Positions 33,737 to 45,824 of a stretch of 64,000 nucleotides of DNA are shown in pieces. This stretch comes from Cellulomonas xiejunii (lineage in GTDB: Bacteria > Actinomycetota > Actinomycetes > Actinomycetales > Cellulomonadaceae), in contig NZ_CP101987.1 of NCBI RefSeq assembly GCF_024508315.1, positions 2,728,001 through 2,792,000 of the forward strand. Reading direction: 5' to 3'. Every line of letters starts with the position of its first letter. Position 1 is the first letter of the stretch. A model generated the notes under the pieces. That model did not search any database and was not told the origin of the DNA. It saw nothing but the letters and a program-made list of their open reading frames with translations. Made by a program: the position numbers and the translations under genes.

Positions 33737-35644
33737 GTGACCACCGACCAGACCGTCGACCAGGAGCCGCGCACCGACGCCGCCGTCGACACCCCCGTCC
33801 TCGACACCTCCGACATCATCCGTACCGCCGCCGACGCCGTCCCGACCGAGTCGCCGACCGGTTCGCGCCGCGCCGCCTCGGTGCAGGCCGTCGACGCCTC
33901 GTTCGCGGACTTCGACGTCCGGCCGGAGATCGTGGCCGCGCTCGCCGCGGCAGGGATCTCGCAGCCGTTCCCCATCCAGGCGATGACCCTGCCGGTCGCG
34001 CTGGCGGGCCACGACATCATCGGCCAGGCCAAGACGGGCACCGGCAAGACCCTCGGCTTCGGCGTCCCGCTGCTGCACCGCGTCATCGCACCGGGCGAGG
34101 AGGGCTACGAGCGGCTCGCGGCGCCCGGTGAGCCGCAGGCGCTGGTCGTGGTGCCGACGCGTGAGCTCGCCGTCCAGGTCGCGGGCGACCTCGCCATGGC
34201 GTCGACCGGCCGCAAGGTCCGCATCGTGCAGGTGTACGGCGGGCGCGCGTACGAGCCGCAGGTCGAGGCGCTCAAGCGCGGAGCCGACGTCGTCGTCGGC
34301 ACGCCGGGCCGCATGATCGACCTGCTGAACCAGCGTCACCTCCGCCTGAACCACGCCACCGAGGTCGTGCTCGACGAGGCCGACGAGATGCTCGACCTCG
34401 GCTTCCTGCCCGACGTCGAGAAGCTGCTCGCCGCGACCCCCGCGAACCGCCACACCATGCTGTTCTCGGCGACCATGCCGGGCGCAGTCGTCGCGATGGC
34501 CCGCCGATACATGTCGCAGCCCACGCACATCCGGGCGTCCGCCCCGGACGACGAGGGCCAGACGGTCAAGAACATCAAGCAGGTCGCGTACCGAGCGCAC
34601 GCGCTGGACAAGGTCGAGCTGCTCGCGCGCATCCTGCAGGCACGGGGCCGCGGGCTGACCATCGTCTTCGCGCGCACCAAGCGCACCGCCGCGAAGGTCG
34701 CGGACGACCTGGTCGAGCGCGGGTTCGCCGCCGGCGCGATCCACGGCGACCTGGGTCAGGGCGCGCGTGAGCAGGCGCTGCGCGCTTTCCGCCACGGCAA
34801 GGTCGACGTGCTCGTCGCCACCGACGTCGCGGCCCGCGGCATCGACGTCGAGGACGTCACGCACGTCATCAACTACCAGTGCCCCGAGGACGAGAAGACG
34901 TACCTGCACCGCACCGGCCGCACCGGCCGCGCGGGCAACAAGGGCACCGCCGTCACGTTCGTGGACTGGGACGACCTGCCGCGCTGGGGCCTGATCGACA
35001 AGGCGCTCGGCCTGGGCATCCCGGCCCCCGTCGAGACGTACTCCTCGTCGCCGCACGTCTACGCGGACCTCGACATCCCCGAGGGCACCAAGGGCCGGCT
35101 GCCGAAGTCGCAGCAGACCCGTGCCGGCCTCGACGCCGAGGTCCTCGAGGACCTGGGCGAGACCGGCAAGCGCGGCGGCGGAGCACGTCCCGCGCGCTCC
35201 GACGAGCGGTCCGGCGGCGGACGCCGCGAGGGATCGCGCGACGGCGGCCGCGGGGGTGCGCGCGACAGCGGCGCGCGTACCCGTGGGGCCGACGCCGCCC
35301 CCTCCGGCACGGCACCCTCCGCCACGGCGACCTCCGGCACCGCGACCTCCGGCACCGCGACCTCCGGCACCGCACCCTCCAGCACCGCGACCTCCGACGC
35401 CGAGGGCGAGGGCCGTCGCCGTCGCCGCGGTGGCCGCGGCCGCGCAGGTGGGGACGGCGCCGCACGTACCGAGCAGGGTGCGTCGCGCGCGGAGCAGCCG
35501 GTGTCCGCCGAGGCACCGGGTGCCGACGCCCCCGCGGGCGGGGAGTCCGACGGCACGCCCCGTCGCCGTCGCCGTCGCCGCTCGCGCGGTGGCGCCGCCG
35601 GCGCCCCGTCCGACGCCGCCGCACCCGCCGGCTCGGACGCCTGA
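33737..35644 (+). CDS. DEAD-box ATP-dependent RNA helicase (RhlE-like)
   Basis: A 635-residue RNA helicase with the complete motif set: AKTGTGKT (98-105), PTRELA, GTPGR, VLDEADEML (DEAD 213-216), SAT (244-246), VFARTKRTA, ATDVAARGIDV and HRTGRTGRAG. The C-terminal ~160 residues are disordered and rich in Arg/Gly plus TSGTA repeats, typical of RNA-binding tails. GTG 33737 is preferred (GAAGAG upstream); GTG 33704 is in frame. It is the Rv3211 equivalent by context. Confidence 0.92.
   Translation: MTTDQTVDQEPRTDAAVDTPVLDTSDIIRTAADAVPTESPTGSRRAASVQAVDASFADFDVRPEIVAALAAAGISQPFPIQAMTLPVALAGHDIIGQAKTGTGKTLGFGVPLLHRVIAPGEEGYERLAAPGEPQALVVVPTRELAVQVAGDLAMASTGRKVRIVQVYGGRAYEPQVEALKRGADVVVGTPGRMIDLLNQRHLRLNHATEVVLDEADEMLDLGFLPDVEKLLAATPANRHTMLFSATMPGAVVAMARRYMSQPTHIRASAPDDEGQTVKNIKQVAYRAHALDKVELLARILQARGRGLTIVFARTKRTAAKVADDLVERGFAAGAIHGDLGQGAREQALRAFRHGKVDVLVATDVAARGIDVEDVTHVINYQCPEDEKTYLHRTGRTGRAGNKGTAVTFVDWDDLPRWGLIDKALGLGIPAPVETYSSSPHVYADLDIPEGTKGRLPKSQQTRAGLDAEVLEDLGETGKRGGGARPARSDERSGGGRREGSRDGGRGGARDSGARTRGADAAPSGTAPSATATSGTATSGTATSGTAPSSTATSDAEGEGRRRRRGGRGRAGGDGAARTEQGASRAEQPVSAEAPGADAPAGGESDGTPRRRRRRRSRGGAAGAPSDAAAPAGSDA
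35300..35389 (+). repeat. 15-bp tandem repeat in the helicase tail
   Basis: Six imperfect units of ACCTCCGGCACCGCG encode (T/P)S(G/A/S)TA repeats in the disordered tail of the DEAD-box helicase. The in-frame unit length means copy number can vary without breaking the gene. Confidence 0.85.
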
Positions 35645-35658
35645 CCCACCGCGACGCT

Positions 35659-35694
35659 GGATCGCCCTCTCACCACCAGGTGAGGGGGCGATCC
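35659..35694 (+). terminator. Hairpin terminator of the DEAD-box gene
   Basis: A 16-bp stem with one G-U pair (35659-35674 with 35679-35694, loop ACCA) is followed by CTTTCC, 15 bp after the stop codon. Confidence 0.75.
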
Positions 35695-35766
35695 CTTTCC
35701 ACCCCCACCCCCCACCCGCGCGAGAGCGCGATCCGGCACCCCACCACCCCGGCGAGGGTGCGATCC
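35680..35766. repeat. Degenerate direct repeat (G-C/T-GAGNGNGCGATCC), three copies
   Basis: Three 15-bp copies sit at 35680-35694 (in the terminator arm), 35720-35734 and 35752-35766, each followed or preceded by CCACC-rich sequence. They look like decayed copies of the terminator's 3' arm or of a genome-wide extragenic repeat. The rest of 35645-35829 holds nothing else recognisable. Confidence 0.6.
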
Positions 35767-35829
35767 AGTCACCCACCACCCGGCGACAGAGCCCGGGCGG
35801 GGCGTCCGCACCGCCGTGGTGCCGCGGCG

Positions 35830-36450
35830 TCAGATCTCGCGCGCGAAGGCCAGCACGGCGTCGGCGAGCAGCTGCACCGCGATCGCGGCGAGCAGCAGGC
35901 CGGCGATGCGGCTGACGAGCATCGTCCCGGAGTCCTTCAGGATGCGGTGGATCGCGCCCGCGAACCGCATGGACAGCCACAGGCACACGTGTACCAGGAC
36001 GACGCCGAGGGCCAGGGCCACCCAGTCGGAGGGCTCGGTGGACTGCTGGACGTAGACCATGGTCGCGACGATCGCGCCCGGTCCCGCGAGCAGGGGGGTG
36101 CCCAGCGGCACGAGCGCGACGTTCCCCTGCGTGCCCTCGTAGCCCTCGCTGCTGTCCATCTTGCCGGTGAGCAGCTCCATCGCGACGAGCAGCAGCAGCA
36201 GACCTCCCGCACCCTGCAGCGCCTGGACGGACACGTGCAGGTAGTTGAGGAGCGACTGGCCGAAGAGCGCGAAGCCGACGATGACCCCGAACGCGACGAG
36301 GATGGCCTGCCGGGCGGCGCGCGCCCGCTGGTGACGGGTCATGGACCCGGTCAGCGCCAGGAACAGCGGGACCGTCCCCGGGGGGTCCATGATGACGAAC
36401 AGGGTCACGAAGACCGAGAGGAACAGCTGGACGTCCAGGGCGTTGCTCAC
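35830..36450 (-). CDS. MarC family membrane protein
   Basis: A 206-residue integral membrane protein with six TM helices. The family signature appears at both ends of the fold: FVIMDPPGTVPLFLALTGSM and LVPLGTPLLAGPGAIVATMV. The family (formerly UPF0056) has no proven transport role despite its name. Its start overlaps the PHP gene stop by 4 bp, so the two form an operon. Confidence 0.92.
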   Translation of the reverse strand: MSNALDVQLFLSVFVTLFVIMDPPGTVPLFLALTGSMTRHQRARAARQAILVAFGVIVGFALFGQSLLNYLHVSVQALQGAGGLLLLLVAMELLTGKMDSSEGYEGTQGNVALVPLGTPLLAGPGAIVATMVYVQQSTEPSDWVALALGVVLVHVCLWLSMRFAGAIHRILKDSGTMLVSRIAGLLLAAIAVQLLADAVLAFAREI

Positions 36451-37289
36451 GCCGTCACCACTTCCGTCGTCCCCTGACGGACGATCTCGTCGAGCACGTC
36501 CGGGGCGGTCAGGTTCTCCCCCAGAAGGTTCAGCTTGCCGGTCCCGTGGTAGTCGCTCGAGCCCGTGACCAGCAGGTCGAGCCGGTCCGCGATCGCCAGC
36601 AGCCGCTCACGCTGCGCGGCAGAGTGATCGCGGTGGTAGACCTCGAGCCCGGCCAGGCCGGCGTCCGCGAGCTCGTCGAACACCCGGTCCGGGACGATCC
36701 GGCCGCGTGCGTCGGCGGCTGGGTGCGCGAACACCGGGACGCCCCCGGACGCGCGGATGGCAGCGACGGCGACCGGGGCCTCGGGCGCGTAGTGGTCGAC
36801 GTGGTACGGGCCGTTCGACGCCAGCAGGTGGGCGAAGGCCGCGTCCCGGTCCGGGACGACGCCGCGCGCCACCAGGGCGTCCGCGATGTGGGGGCGTCCG
36901 ACGACGACCGCGTCGCGGGCCTGGTCGAGCACGTCCTGCCAGGTGATCGGCACGTCCCGCGCGAGCCGCTCGACGATGTGCCGTGCACGGTGGACACGGG
37001 ACTCACGGGCGCGCGCGAGCTCGTCGGCGAGCGCGGGGTGCTCGGGGTCCTGCAGGTAGCTCAGCAGGTGGACGCTGACGCCGCGGGCACGTGCCGAGAC
37101 CTCGGTGCCGCGCACGAGCGCGATCCCGACCTCGCGTGCGGCGGCCGCTGCCTCGCCCCAGCCGGCCGTCGTGTCGTGGTCGGTCAGCGCGACCACGTCG
37201 AGGCCCGCAGCACGCGCGGCGGTGACGAGCTCGGCGGGAGTCTGCGTGCCGTCCGACGCGCGGGAGTGCGTGTGGAGGTCGATGCGCAC
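36447..37289 (-). CDS. PHP-domain phosphoesterase
   Basis: A 280-residue metal-dependent hydrolase of the PHP superfamily. The metal sites are visible: DLHTHSRASDG (H6, H8), ALTDHDT, RGTEVS, GRPHIADALV and GSSDYHG near the C-terminus. Such stand-alone proteins act as nucleoside 3',5'-bisphosphate phosphatases or RNases in related bacteria; the substrate here is unproven. ATG 37289 has a -10-like TAGCGT 6 nt upstream. It is upstream of and coupled to marC. Confidence 0.9.
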   Translation of the reverse strand: MRIDLHTHSRASDGTQTPAELVTAARAAGLDVVALTDHDTTAGWGEAAAAAREVGIALVRGTEVSARARGVSVHLLSYLQDPEHPALADELARARESRVHRARHIVERLARDVPITWQDVLDQARDAVVVGRPHIADALVARGVVPDRDAAFAHLLASNGPYHVDHYAPEAPVAVAAIRASGGVPVFAHPAADARGRIVPDRVFDELADAGLAGLEVYHRDHSAAQRERLLAIADRLDLLVTGSSDYHGTGKLNLLGENLTAPDVLDEIVRQGTTEVVTA

Positions 37290-37357
37290 CCGCTCACGCT
37301 ATCCGCTCCGCACCACCGCCCTGCCCCCGGGTGTGCAGTCGGTGCCAGACTGGAGCG

Positions 37358-38920
37358 GTGAGCACCGACGACGACCTCCAGAACCTCACCTCCGAGACCG
37401 GGAGCCCGGCCGTGGCCGAGGGCGACGAGCAGCCACTCGAGGAGCGCGGATCGAATCGGTCGCACCGCCCGCAGTCGCGCCGGTTCGTGGAGTTCGTGAC
37501 GTCGGGATGGGGCGAGCGCCCTGCGTCGACGGCCGTGCGCGCCGCCGTGGCGGACCGGACCGCGGAGCGCCGCAGCGCGCTGTCGGCCCAGTTCCCCGGG
37601 GTGCGGCTCGTCGTCCCGGCCGGTTCGTTCAAGGTCCGCTCCAACGACACCGACTTCCGGTTCCGACCGCACGCCGCGTTCGCGCACCTCACGGGCCTCG
37701 GCACGGAGCAGGAGCCCGACGCCGTCCTGGTGCTGCACCCGGTGGCCGACGGCACGGGCGACGACGGCAGCGCGCACCGGGCGGTGCTGTACATGAACCC
37801 CCTCGCGGGCCGCGACACCCCCGAGTTCTTCTCCGACGCGCGCTACGGCGAGTTCTGGGTCGGCGCGCGCCCCACGCTCGACGAGGTCGCGACGACGACC
37901 GGGATCACCACGGCGCACGTGGCGGACCTGCGCGACGCGCTCGCGAAGGACGTCGGCGAGGGCGGGGTGCAGGTCCTCGTGGTCCCGGGTGCGGACCTCG
38001 CGGTCGAGGAGGTCGTCGCGCAGATCCGCGGCGAGGAGGAGTCCGGTGAGGCCGACGCGCGGCTCGCGGAGGCGCTCTCCGAGCTGCGGCTGCTGAAGGA
38101 CGCGTACGAGGTCGAACAGATGCGGCTCGCGGTGGACGCGACGATCGCCGGGTTCGAGAAGGTCGTGCGCGCGTTGCCGCGTGCTGTCGGGCACCGGCGC
38201 GGTGAGCGTGTCGTCGAGGGGACGTTCATCGGCCACGCGCGCGAGGAGGGCAACGACGTCGGCTACACCACGATCGCGGCGGCCGGCGAGCACGCCACGA
38301 CGTTGCACTGGACCGACAACGACGGGCAGGTCCGACCGGGCGAGCTCGTGCTGGTCGACGCGGGCGTGGAGGTCGACTCCCTGTACACCGCCGACGTGAC
38401 GCGCACGCTGCCCGTCGACGGCACGTTCACCGACGTCCAGCGCCGCGTCTACCAGGCGGTGCTCGACGCCGCCGACGCGGGCTTCGCCGCGGCGGTCCCC
38501 GGCGCACGGTTCCGCGACGTGCACGACGCCGCGATGCGCGTCCTGGCGGCGCGGCTCGAGGAGTGGGGCCTGCTGCCGGTCACGGCCGAGGAGTCCCTCG
38601 CGCCGGACAACCAGCACCACCGGCGCTGGATGGTCCACGGCACGTCGCACCACCTGGGCCTGGACGTGCACGACTGCGCGCAGGCCCGCGCTGAGCTGTA
38701 CCTGGACGGTGTGCTGCAGCCCGGCATGGTGTTCACGATCGAGCCCGGCCTGTACTTCAAGTCGGACGACCTGCTGGTCCCGGCCGAGTACCGGGGCATC
38801 GGCGTGCGCATCGAGGACGACGTCCTGATGACGGCCGACGGCAACGAGAACCTGTCGGCCGCGCTGCCGCGGGACCCCGACGCGGTCGAGGCCTGGATGG
38901 CAGCGCTGCGCGAGGGCTGA
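37358..38920 (+). CDS. pepP: Aminopeptidase P (Xaa-Pro aminopeptidase)
   Basis: A 520-residue M24 metallopeptidase that removes N-terminal residues before proline. An AMP_N domain (about 40-190) precedes the pita-bread catalytic domain, which has all five dimetal ligands: D334 (LVDAGVE), D346 (TADVTRT), H431 (HGTSHH), E462 (IEPGLYF) and E486 (RIEDD). The N-terminal ~40 residues are a disordered extension. GTG 37358 follows a -10-like CAGACT by 6 nt. It is divergent from the PHP gene. Confidence 0.94.
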   Translation: MSTDDDLQNLTSETGSPAVAEGDEQPLEERGSNRSHRPQSRRFVEFVTSGWGERPASTAVRAAVADRTAERRSALSAQFPGVRLVVPAGSFKVRSNDTDFRFRPHAAFAHLTGLGTEQEPDAVLVLHPVADGTGDDGSAHRAVLYMNPLAGRDTPEFFSDARYGEFWVGARPTLDEVATTTGITTAHVADLRDALAKDVGEGGVQVLVVPGADLAVEEVVAQIRGEEESGEADARLAEALSELRLLKDAYEVEQMRLAVDATIAGFEKVVRALPRAVGHRRGERVVEGTFIGHAREEGNDVGYTTIAAAGEHATTLHWTDNDGQVRPGELVLVDAGVEVDSLYTADVTRTLPVDGTFTDVQRRVYQAVLDAADAGFAAAVPGARFRDVHDAAMRVLAARLEEWGLLPVTAEESLAPDNQHHRRWMVHGTSHHLGLDVHDCAQARAELYLDGVLQPGMVFTIEPGLYFKSDDLLVPAEYRGIGVRIEDDVLMTADGNENLSAALPRDPDAVEAWMAALREG

Positions 38921-38935
38921 TCCGCGCCGTCGGCC

Positions 38936-39544
38936 TCAGAGGGTCGGCGGGGCGGGGGGCGTCGGCGGGGCGGGGGGCGTCGGCGGGGCGGGGGGCGTCG
39001 GCTGCTCGGGGGGCGTCGGCTGCTCGGGGGGCGCGGGCCGGACCGGCTCGGGCCAGCCCGACACGACGCCGCCGGTCTCCGCGAGGAGGTGGCGCGCCTT
39101 GTTGGCGTGCTCGGCCAGGCAGAGCACCGAGTAGGACGTCGCGACGATCTGGCTGGACGACGCGAAGTCGCGCCGTCCGCGGGTCAGGGAGTACCCGATG
39201 ACGGAGAAGAGCAGCCCGAACGCGCCGCCGAACAGCACGGTGGGCAGCATGATGCCCGCCCCGCCGGACGAGAACATCGTGAGGATCAGTCCCACGAAGA
39301 GCCCGAACCAGGCGCCGGACAGGAACCCGCCGAGCGCGGCGCTCGGGTAGGACAGCCGCCGCAGCACCCGCTCCACCATCCGCAGGTCCGTGCCGACGAT
39401 CGTCACGGAACGCACGGGGAACTGCTGCTCGGCGAGGAGCTCGACCGCCTTCTGCGCCTGCAGGTAGGTGCCGTACGTCGCGACCGTCTCCCCCGTCGGC
39501 AGCGTGGGGGTCGTCGGGATCCGCTCGGACTGCTTGAACGACAT
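38936..39544 (-). CDS. General stress protein (YflT/GspM-like domain) with two TM helices
   Basis: A 202-residue protein. The N-terminal domain (TVATYGTYLQAQKAVELLAE, then VRSVTIVGTDLRMVERVL) resembles the general-stress 17M fold. Two TM helices follow (ALGGFLSGAWFGLFVGLIL and LFGGAFGLLFSVIGYSL), then a conserved soluble part. The tail (about 170-202) is PPTPPAP repeat encoded by an 18-bp tandem array. ATG 39544 is chosen. It is divergent from the MgtE-like gene. Function is not established. Confidence 0.8.
   Translation of the reverse strand: MSFKQSERIPTTPTLPTGETVATYGTYLQAQKAVELLAEQQFPVRSVTIVGTDLRMVERVLRRLSYPSAALGGFLSGAWFGLFVGLILTMFSSGGAGIMLPTVLFGGAFGLLFSVIGYSLTRGRRDFASSSQIVATSYSVLCLAEHANKARHLLAETGGVVSGWPEPVRPAPPEQPTPPEQPTPPAPPTPPAPPTPPAPPTL
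38943..39032 (-). repeat. 18-bp tandem repeat, five units
   Basis: GTCGGCGGGGCGGGGGGC is repeated exactly three times (38943-38996), then twice as the variant GTCGGCTGCTCGGGGGGC (38997-39032). It encodes the (A/E)(P/Q)PTPP tail of the stress protein on the minus strand. Copy number should be length-variable. Confidence 0.9.
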
Positions 39545-39664
39545 GGCCTGATCCTCCCGCACCGCACGGGACACCGCCAGGCTGGGTGCCGCCCGCCCGC
39601 GGGACCACCCTCTCCCGCGATTCGCACCGAGCCGCGCCGCCGACCGCCGTCTAGGCTGACCGGC

Positions 39665-40975
39665 GTGAGCAGCGTCGGGGCCAGGGTGTTCGTCGCGCGC
39701 CTCGCCGGCACCGCCGTCTTCGACCCCATCGGCGACGAGGTCGGCAGGGTGCGTGACGTCGTCGTGCTCGTGCGCCTCAAGGGTGCGCCCCGCGCGGTGG
39801 GCCTCGTGGTCGAGGTCCCCGGCCGACGACGCGTGTTCCTGCCGCTGACGAGGGTGACGGCCGTCGACGCCGGCCAGGTCATCTCGACGGGCCTGGTCAA
39901 CATGCGGCGCTTCGAGCAGCGGGTGTCCGAGACGCTCGTGATGGGCGAGCTGCTGGACCGGACGGTCGAGCTCGCGGACGGCTCCGGCAGCGCGCGTGTC
40001 GAGGACGTGGCGATCGAGCTGCAGCGCAACGGCGACTGGCTCGTCACCAAGGTGTTCGTGCGACGCACCGACCAGCGCGGAGGGCTGCTGCGGCGACGTG
40101 GCGAGACGCTGCTGGTGTCGGTCGAGGACGTCCGGGGCCTGAGCCTGCCGACCGCGGCGCAGGGCGCGCAGCTGCTGCTCGCCCAGTACGAGGACCTCAA
40201 GCCGGCCGACCTGGCCGACGTCCTGCACGACATGGGGGTCACGCGCCGCCTCCAGGTCGCGACCGCGCTCGACGACGAACGCCTCGCCGACGTGCTCGAG
40301 GAGCTGCCCGAGGACGACCAGGTCGAGATCCTCGGCGGCCTGGAGCGTGGGCGCGCGGCCGACGTCCTGGAGGCGATGCAGCCGGACGACGCCGCGGACC
40401 TGCTGGGTGAGCTGACCGCCGAGCAGGCCGCCGAGCTCCTCTCCCTCATGGAGCCCGACGAGGCCAAGGACGTGCGCCGGCTCCTGGCGTACGCGGACAA
40501 CACGGCCGGCGGCCTGATGACGACGGAGCCGGTGATCCTGGGCCCGGAGACGTCGATCGCGGCCGCGCTCGCGCACGTCCGCCGTCAGGACCTCAACCCG
40601 GCGCTCGCGTCCGTGGTGTTCGTTGCGCGCCCCCCGCTGGAGACGCCGACGGGGCGGTACATCGGCATCGTCCACCTGCAGCGGATGCTGCGGGAGCCGC
40701 CGCACGAGGCGATCGGGCAGATCGTCGACACCGACCTCGAGCCGGTCGCGGTCGATGCCCCGCTGCTGACGGTGACCCGCCAGCTCGCGACGTACAACCT
40801 GCTGGCCCTGCCGGTGGTCGACGAGCAGCGGCGCCTGCTGGGTGCCGTGTCGGTCGACGACGTCCTGGACCACCTGCTGCCCGACGACTGGCGCGAGACG
40901 GACGACGTGCACGCCGGCCCGCCGACACGACCCACGCCGCTCGTCCGCGCGCCCCACGGGGGTGACCGTGGCTGA
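39665..40975 (+). CDS. MgtE N-terminal/CBS domain protein without a channel domain
   Basis: A 436-residue cytoplasmic protein. Two PRC-barrel-like segments (about 1-165) are followed by the MgtE intracellular N domain (YEDLKPADLADVLHDMGVTR; LEELPEDDQVEILGGLERGR; MQPDDAADLLGELTAEQAAE) and a CBS pair (GGLMTTEPVILGPETSIAAA; LLALPVVDEQRRLLGAVSVD). No TM pore domain is present, so it is a sensor-like MgtE relative (Rv1232c type). GTG 39665 has a -10-like TAGGCT 7 nt upstream. It overlaps DUF1003 by 8 bp. Confidence 0.88.
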   Translation: MSSVGARVFVARLAGTAVFDPIGDEVGRVRDVVVLVRLKGAPRAVGLVVEVPGRRRVFLPLTRVTAVDAGQVISTGLVNMRRFEQRVSETLVMGELLDRTVELADGSGSARVEDVAIELQRNGDWLVTKVFVRRTDQRGGLLRRRGETLLVSVEDVRGLSLPTAAQGAQLLLAQYEDLKPADLADVLHDMGVTRRLQVATALDDERLADVLEELPEDDQVEILGGLERGRAADVLEAMQPDDAADLLGELTAEQAAELLSLMEPDEAKDVRRLLAYADNTAGGLMTTEPVILGPETSIAAALAHVRRQDLNPALASVVFVARPPLETPTGRYIGIVHLQRMLREPPHEAIGQIVDTDLEPVAVDAPLLTVTRQLATYNLLALPVVDEQRRLLGAVSVDDVLDHLLPDDWRETDDVHAGPPTRPTPLVRAPHGGDRG

Positions 40976-41516
40976 CCGCCTCGACCAGCCCCGTACCCGG
41001 GGGCGCTCGCTGCTGCCCCGCATGCAGGTGGAGGCGGACGCGTCGGGCCGGGTGTCCGAGTCCATCGCCCGCTTCCTGGGCACGCCGCGGTTCATCGTGT
41101 GGCTCACGGTCTTCTGCGTCGTGTGGCTGGCGTGGAACGCGTGGGGGCCCGTCGAGCTGCGGTTCGACAAGTCCGCGAACGGCTTCACCGCCCTCACCCT
41201 CATGCTGTCCCTGCAGGCCTCGTACGCCGCCCCGCTGATCCTGCTCGCCCAGAGCCGGCAGGCGGACCGGGACCGGGTGGCCGCCGAGCAGGACCGTCAG
41301 CGCGCCGAGCGGAACCTCGCCGACACGGAGTTCCTGGCCCGCGAGATGGCGTCGCTGCGCATCGCGCTGTCGGAGGTGGCGACCCGCGACTTCGTCCGCT
41401 CCGAGCTGCGCAACCTGCTCGAGGACCTGCAGGCCGAGCAGGCGGACGACGAGGACGGGGCGCCTGGCGCACGGCCGTCACCCGACGGGACCCGACGAGG
41501 GGCCGTCGAGCGCTGA
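40968..41516 (+). CDS. DUF1003 membrane protein
   Basis: A 182-residue protein with two TM helices around the DUF1003 core: FLGTPRFIVWLTVFCVVWLA then WNAWGP, and FTALTLMLSLQASYAAPLIL then LAQSRQADRDR. A long coiled coil (about 98-160) follows. The start GTG 40968 lies inside the MgtE-like gene, so the pair is translationally coupled and may act together in magnesium or envelope sensing (inference from context). Confidence 0.9.
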   Translation: MADRLDQPRTRGRSLLPRMQVEADASGRVSESIARFLGTPRFIVWLTVFCVVWLAWNAWGPVELRFDKSANGFTALTLMLSLQASYAAPLILLAQSRQADRDRVAAEQDRQRAERNLADTEFLAREMASLRIALSEVATRDFVRSELRNLLEDLQAEQADDEDGAPGARPSPDGTRRGAVER

Positions 41517-41574
41517 CGCCGGCGCCGCTGGGATGGCCCGCGGCGTCGCCGTCGCGGCGACCTACGATGGTCGG

Positions 41575-44461
<2,887 letters not shown>

Positions 44462-44512
44462 CGACCTGATCGTCCACGGCTGATCGGCGCCCCGACGGGC
44501 CGGTCGCAGTGA

Positions 44513-44552
44513 CACAGCGGGCGTGGTGCCACACGGCACCACGCCCGCTGTG
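44513..44552 (+). terminator. Hairpin terminator after the xylanase gene
   Basis: A perfect 18-bp stem (44513-44530 with 44535-44552, loop ACAC). The 3' arm and its flank (CCCGCTGTGCTCGTCCAG) are repeated directly about 20 bp further on, near 44563-44581, a small local duplication. Confidence 0.75.
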
Positions 44553-44633
44553 CTCGTCCAGGACCCGCTGTGCTCGTCCAGCGCCCGTCGACGACGGTGC
44601 AGGTCGCGCCGACCGCTGGTGGATACTGTCGCC

Positions 44634-45824
44634 GTGCTCGCGTCCCCCAGTCACGTGCGTCGCACGTCCACCCACCTGGCCGACGGCCGCGAGCTGATCT
44701 ACTACGACGACTCCGAGCCCTACGTCTCGGGCGCGGCGACGCGTCGGCTCGACGACCCGCGCCCCCTGCCCGACCGCTTCGCCCCCGTGGTCGACGCGCA
44801 CGGCGTCGCACACGCCGTCACCGGCCCCGAGCTCCGGCTCGACCCACTGACCGGCGAGTGGGTCCCGATGGCCGCGCACCGCATGAACCGCACGTTCCTG
44901 CCGCCCGCGGACGCGAACCCGCTGGCGCCCGCGAAGCCCGGCGCGGCGTACCAGGACGGCGAGGTCCCGGACACCGACTACGACGTCGTGGTGTTCGAGA
45001 ACCGGTTCCCCTCGCTGCTGGACGTCCCGGGGGCCGAGCCCACGACCGAGCTCGTCGACGGCGAGCCGCTGTGGCAGCGGCGCCCCGCGGTCGGACGCTG
45101 CGAGGTCATCTGCTTCTCGTCCGATCCCACGGCGTCGCTCGCCACCGTCAGCCCGCGGCGCATGCGCACCGTCATCGAGGCCTGGACGGACCGCACGCGC
45201 GAGCTGTCGCTGCTCCCCGGCGTCGAGCAGGTGTTCTGCTTCGAGAACCGGGGCAAGGAGATCGGGGTGACGCTCCACCACCCGCACGGGCAGATCTACG
45301 CGTTCCCCTACGTGACCCCGCGGACGCGGACGATGCTGGAGCAGGCGCGCGCCCACCGGACCAGGACGGGGCGCGTGCTGCTGCGGGACGTGCTCGACGC
45401 CGAGCTCCGGCACCGCGAGCGGGTGGTCCTCGAGTCGGAGCACTGGGTGGCCTACGTGCCGTACGCGGCGCGCTGGCCCGTCGAGGTGCACCTCGCTCCG
45501 CGCCGCGACGTGCCGGACCTCCCGGCGCTGACGGACGCCGAGAAGGCCGACCTCGCGACCGCCTACCTCACCCTGCTGCGCCGCCTGGACCAGTTCTTCG
45601 TCGACGGCGACGGCGCCGCGATCCCCCTGCCGTACGTCAGCGGCTGGCACCAGGCGCCCGTGCGCGAGGGACGGGACGTGTCACGGCTGCACCTGCAGCT
45701 CTTCTCGGTCCTGCGCGCACCGGGCAGGCTCAAGTACCTCGCGGGCGTGGAGTCCGCGATGGCGTCCTGGATCTCGGACACCACGCCCGAGCGCATCGCC
45801 CGGCGGCTGCAGGAGCTCGCATGA
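44634..45824 (+). CDS. galT: Galactose-1-phosphate uridylyltransferase
   Basis: GalT exchanges UMP between UDP-glucose and galactose-1-phosphate in the Leloir pathway. The 396-residue protein has the active-site triad HPH (residues 216-218, LHHPHGQIYAFPY), a HIT-like fold (ERVVLESEHWVAYVPYAARW then PVEVHLAP) and LHLQLFSVLR near the end. GTG 44634 is preferred: a -10-like GATACT lies 6 nt upstream. The stop overlaps galK by 4 bp. Confidence 0.95.
   Translation: MLASPSHVRRTSTHLADGRELIYYDDSEPYVSGAATRRLDDPRPLPDRFAPVVDAHGVAHAVTGPELRLDPLTGEWVPMAAHRMNRTFLPPADANPLAPAKPGAAYQDGEVPDTDYDVVVFENRFPSLLDVPGAEPTTELVDGEPLWQRRPAVGRCEVICFSSDPTASLATVSPRRMRTVIEAWTDRTRELSLLPGVEQVFCFENRGKEIGVTLHHPHGQIYAFPYVTPRTRTMLEQARAHRTRTGRVLLRDVLDAELRHRERVVLESEHWVAYVPYAARWPVEVHLAPRRDVPDLPALTDAEKADLATAYLTLLRRLDQFFVDGDGAAIPLPYVSGWHQAPVREGRDVSRLHLQLFSVLRAPGRLKYLAGVESAMASWISDTTPERIARRLQELA

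Noticed and set aside
38943..39032. CRISPR-like regular repeat
   Set aside because: Units are contiguous without spacers and encode an in-frame Pro-rich tail.
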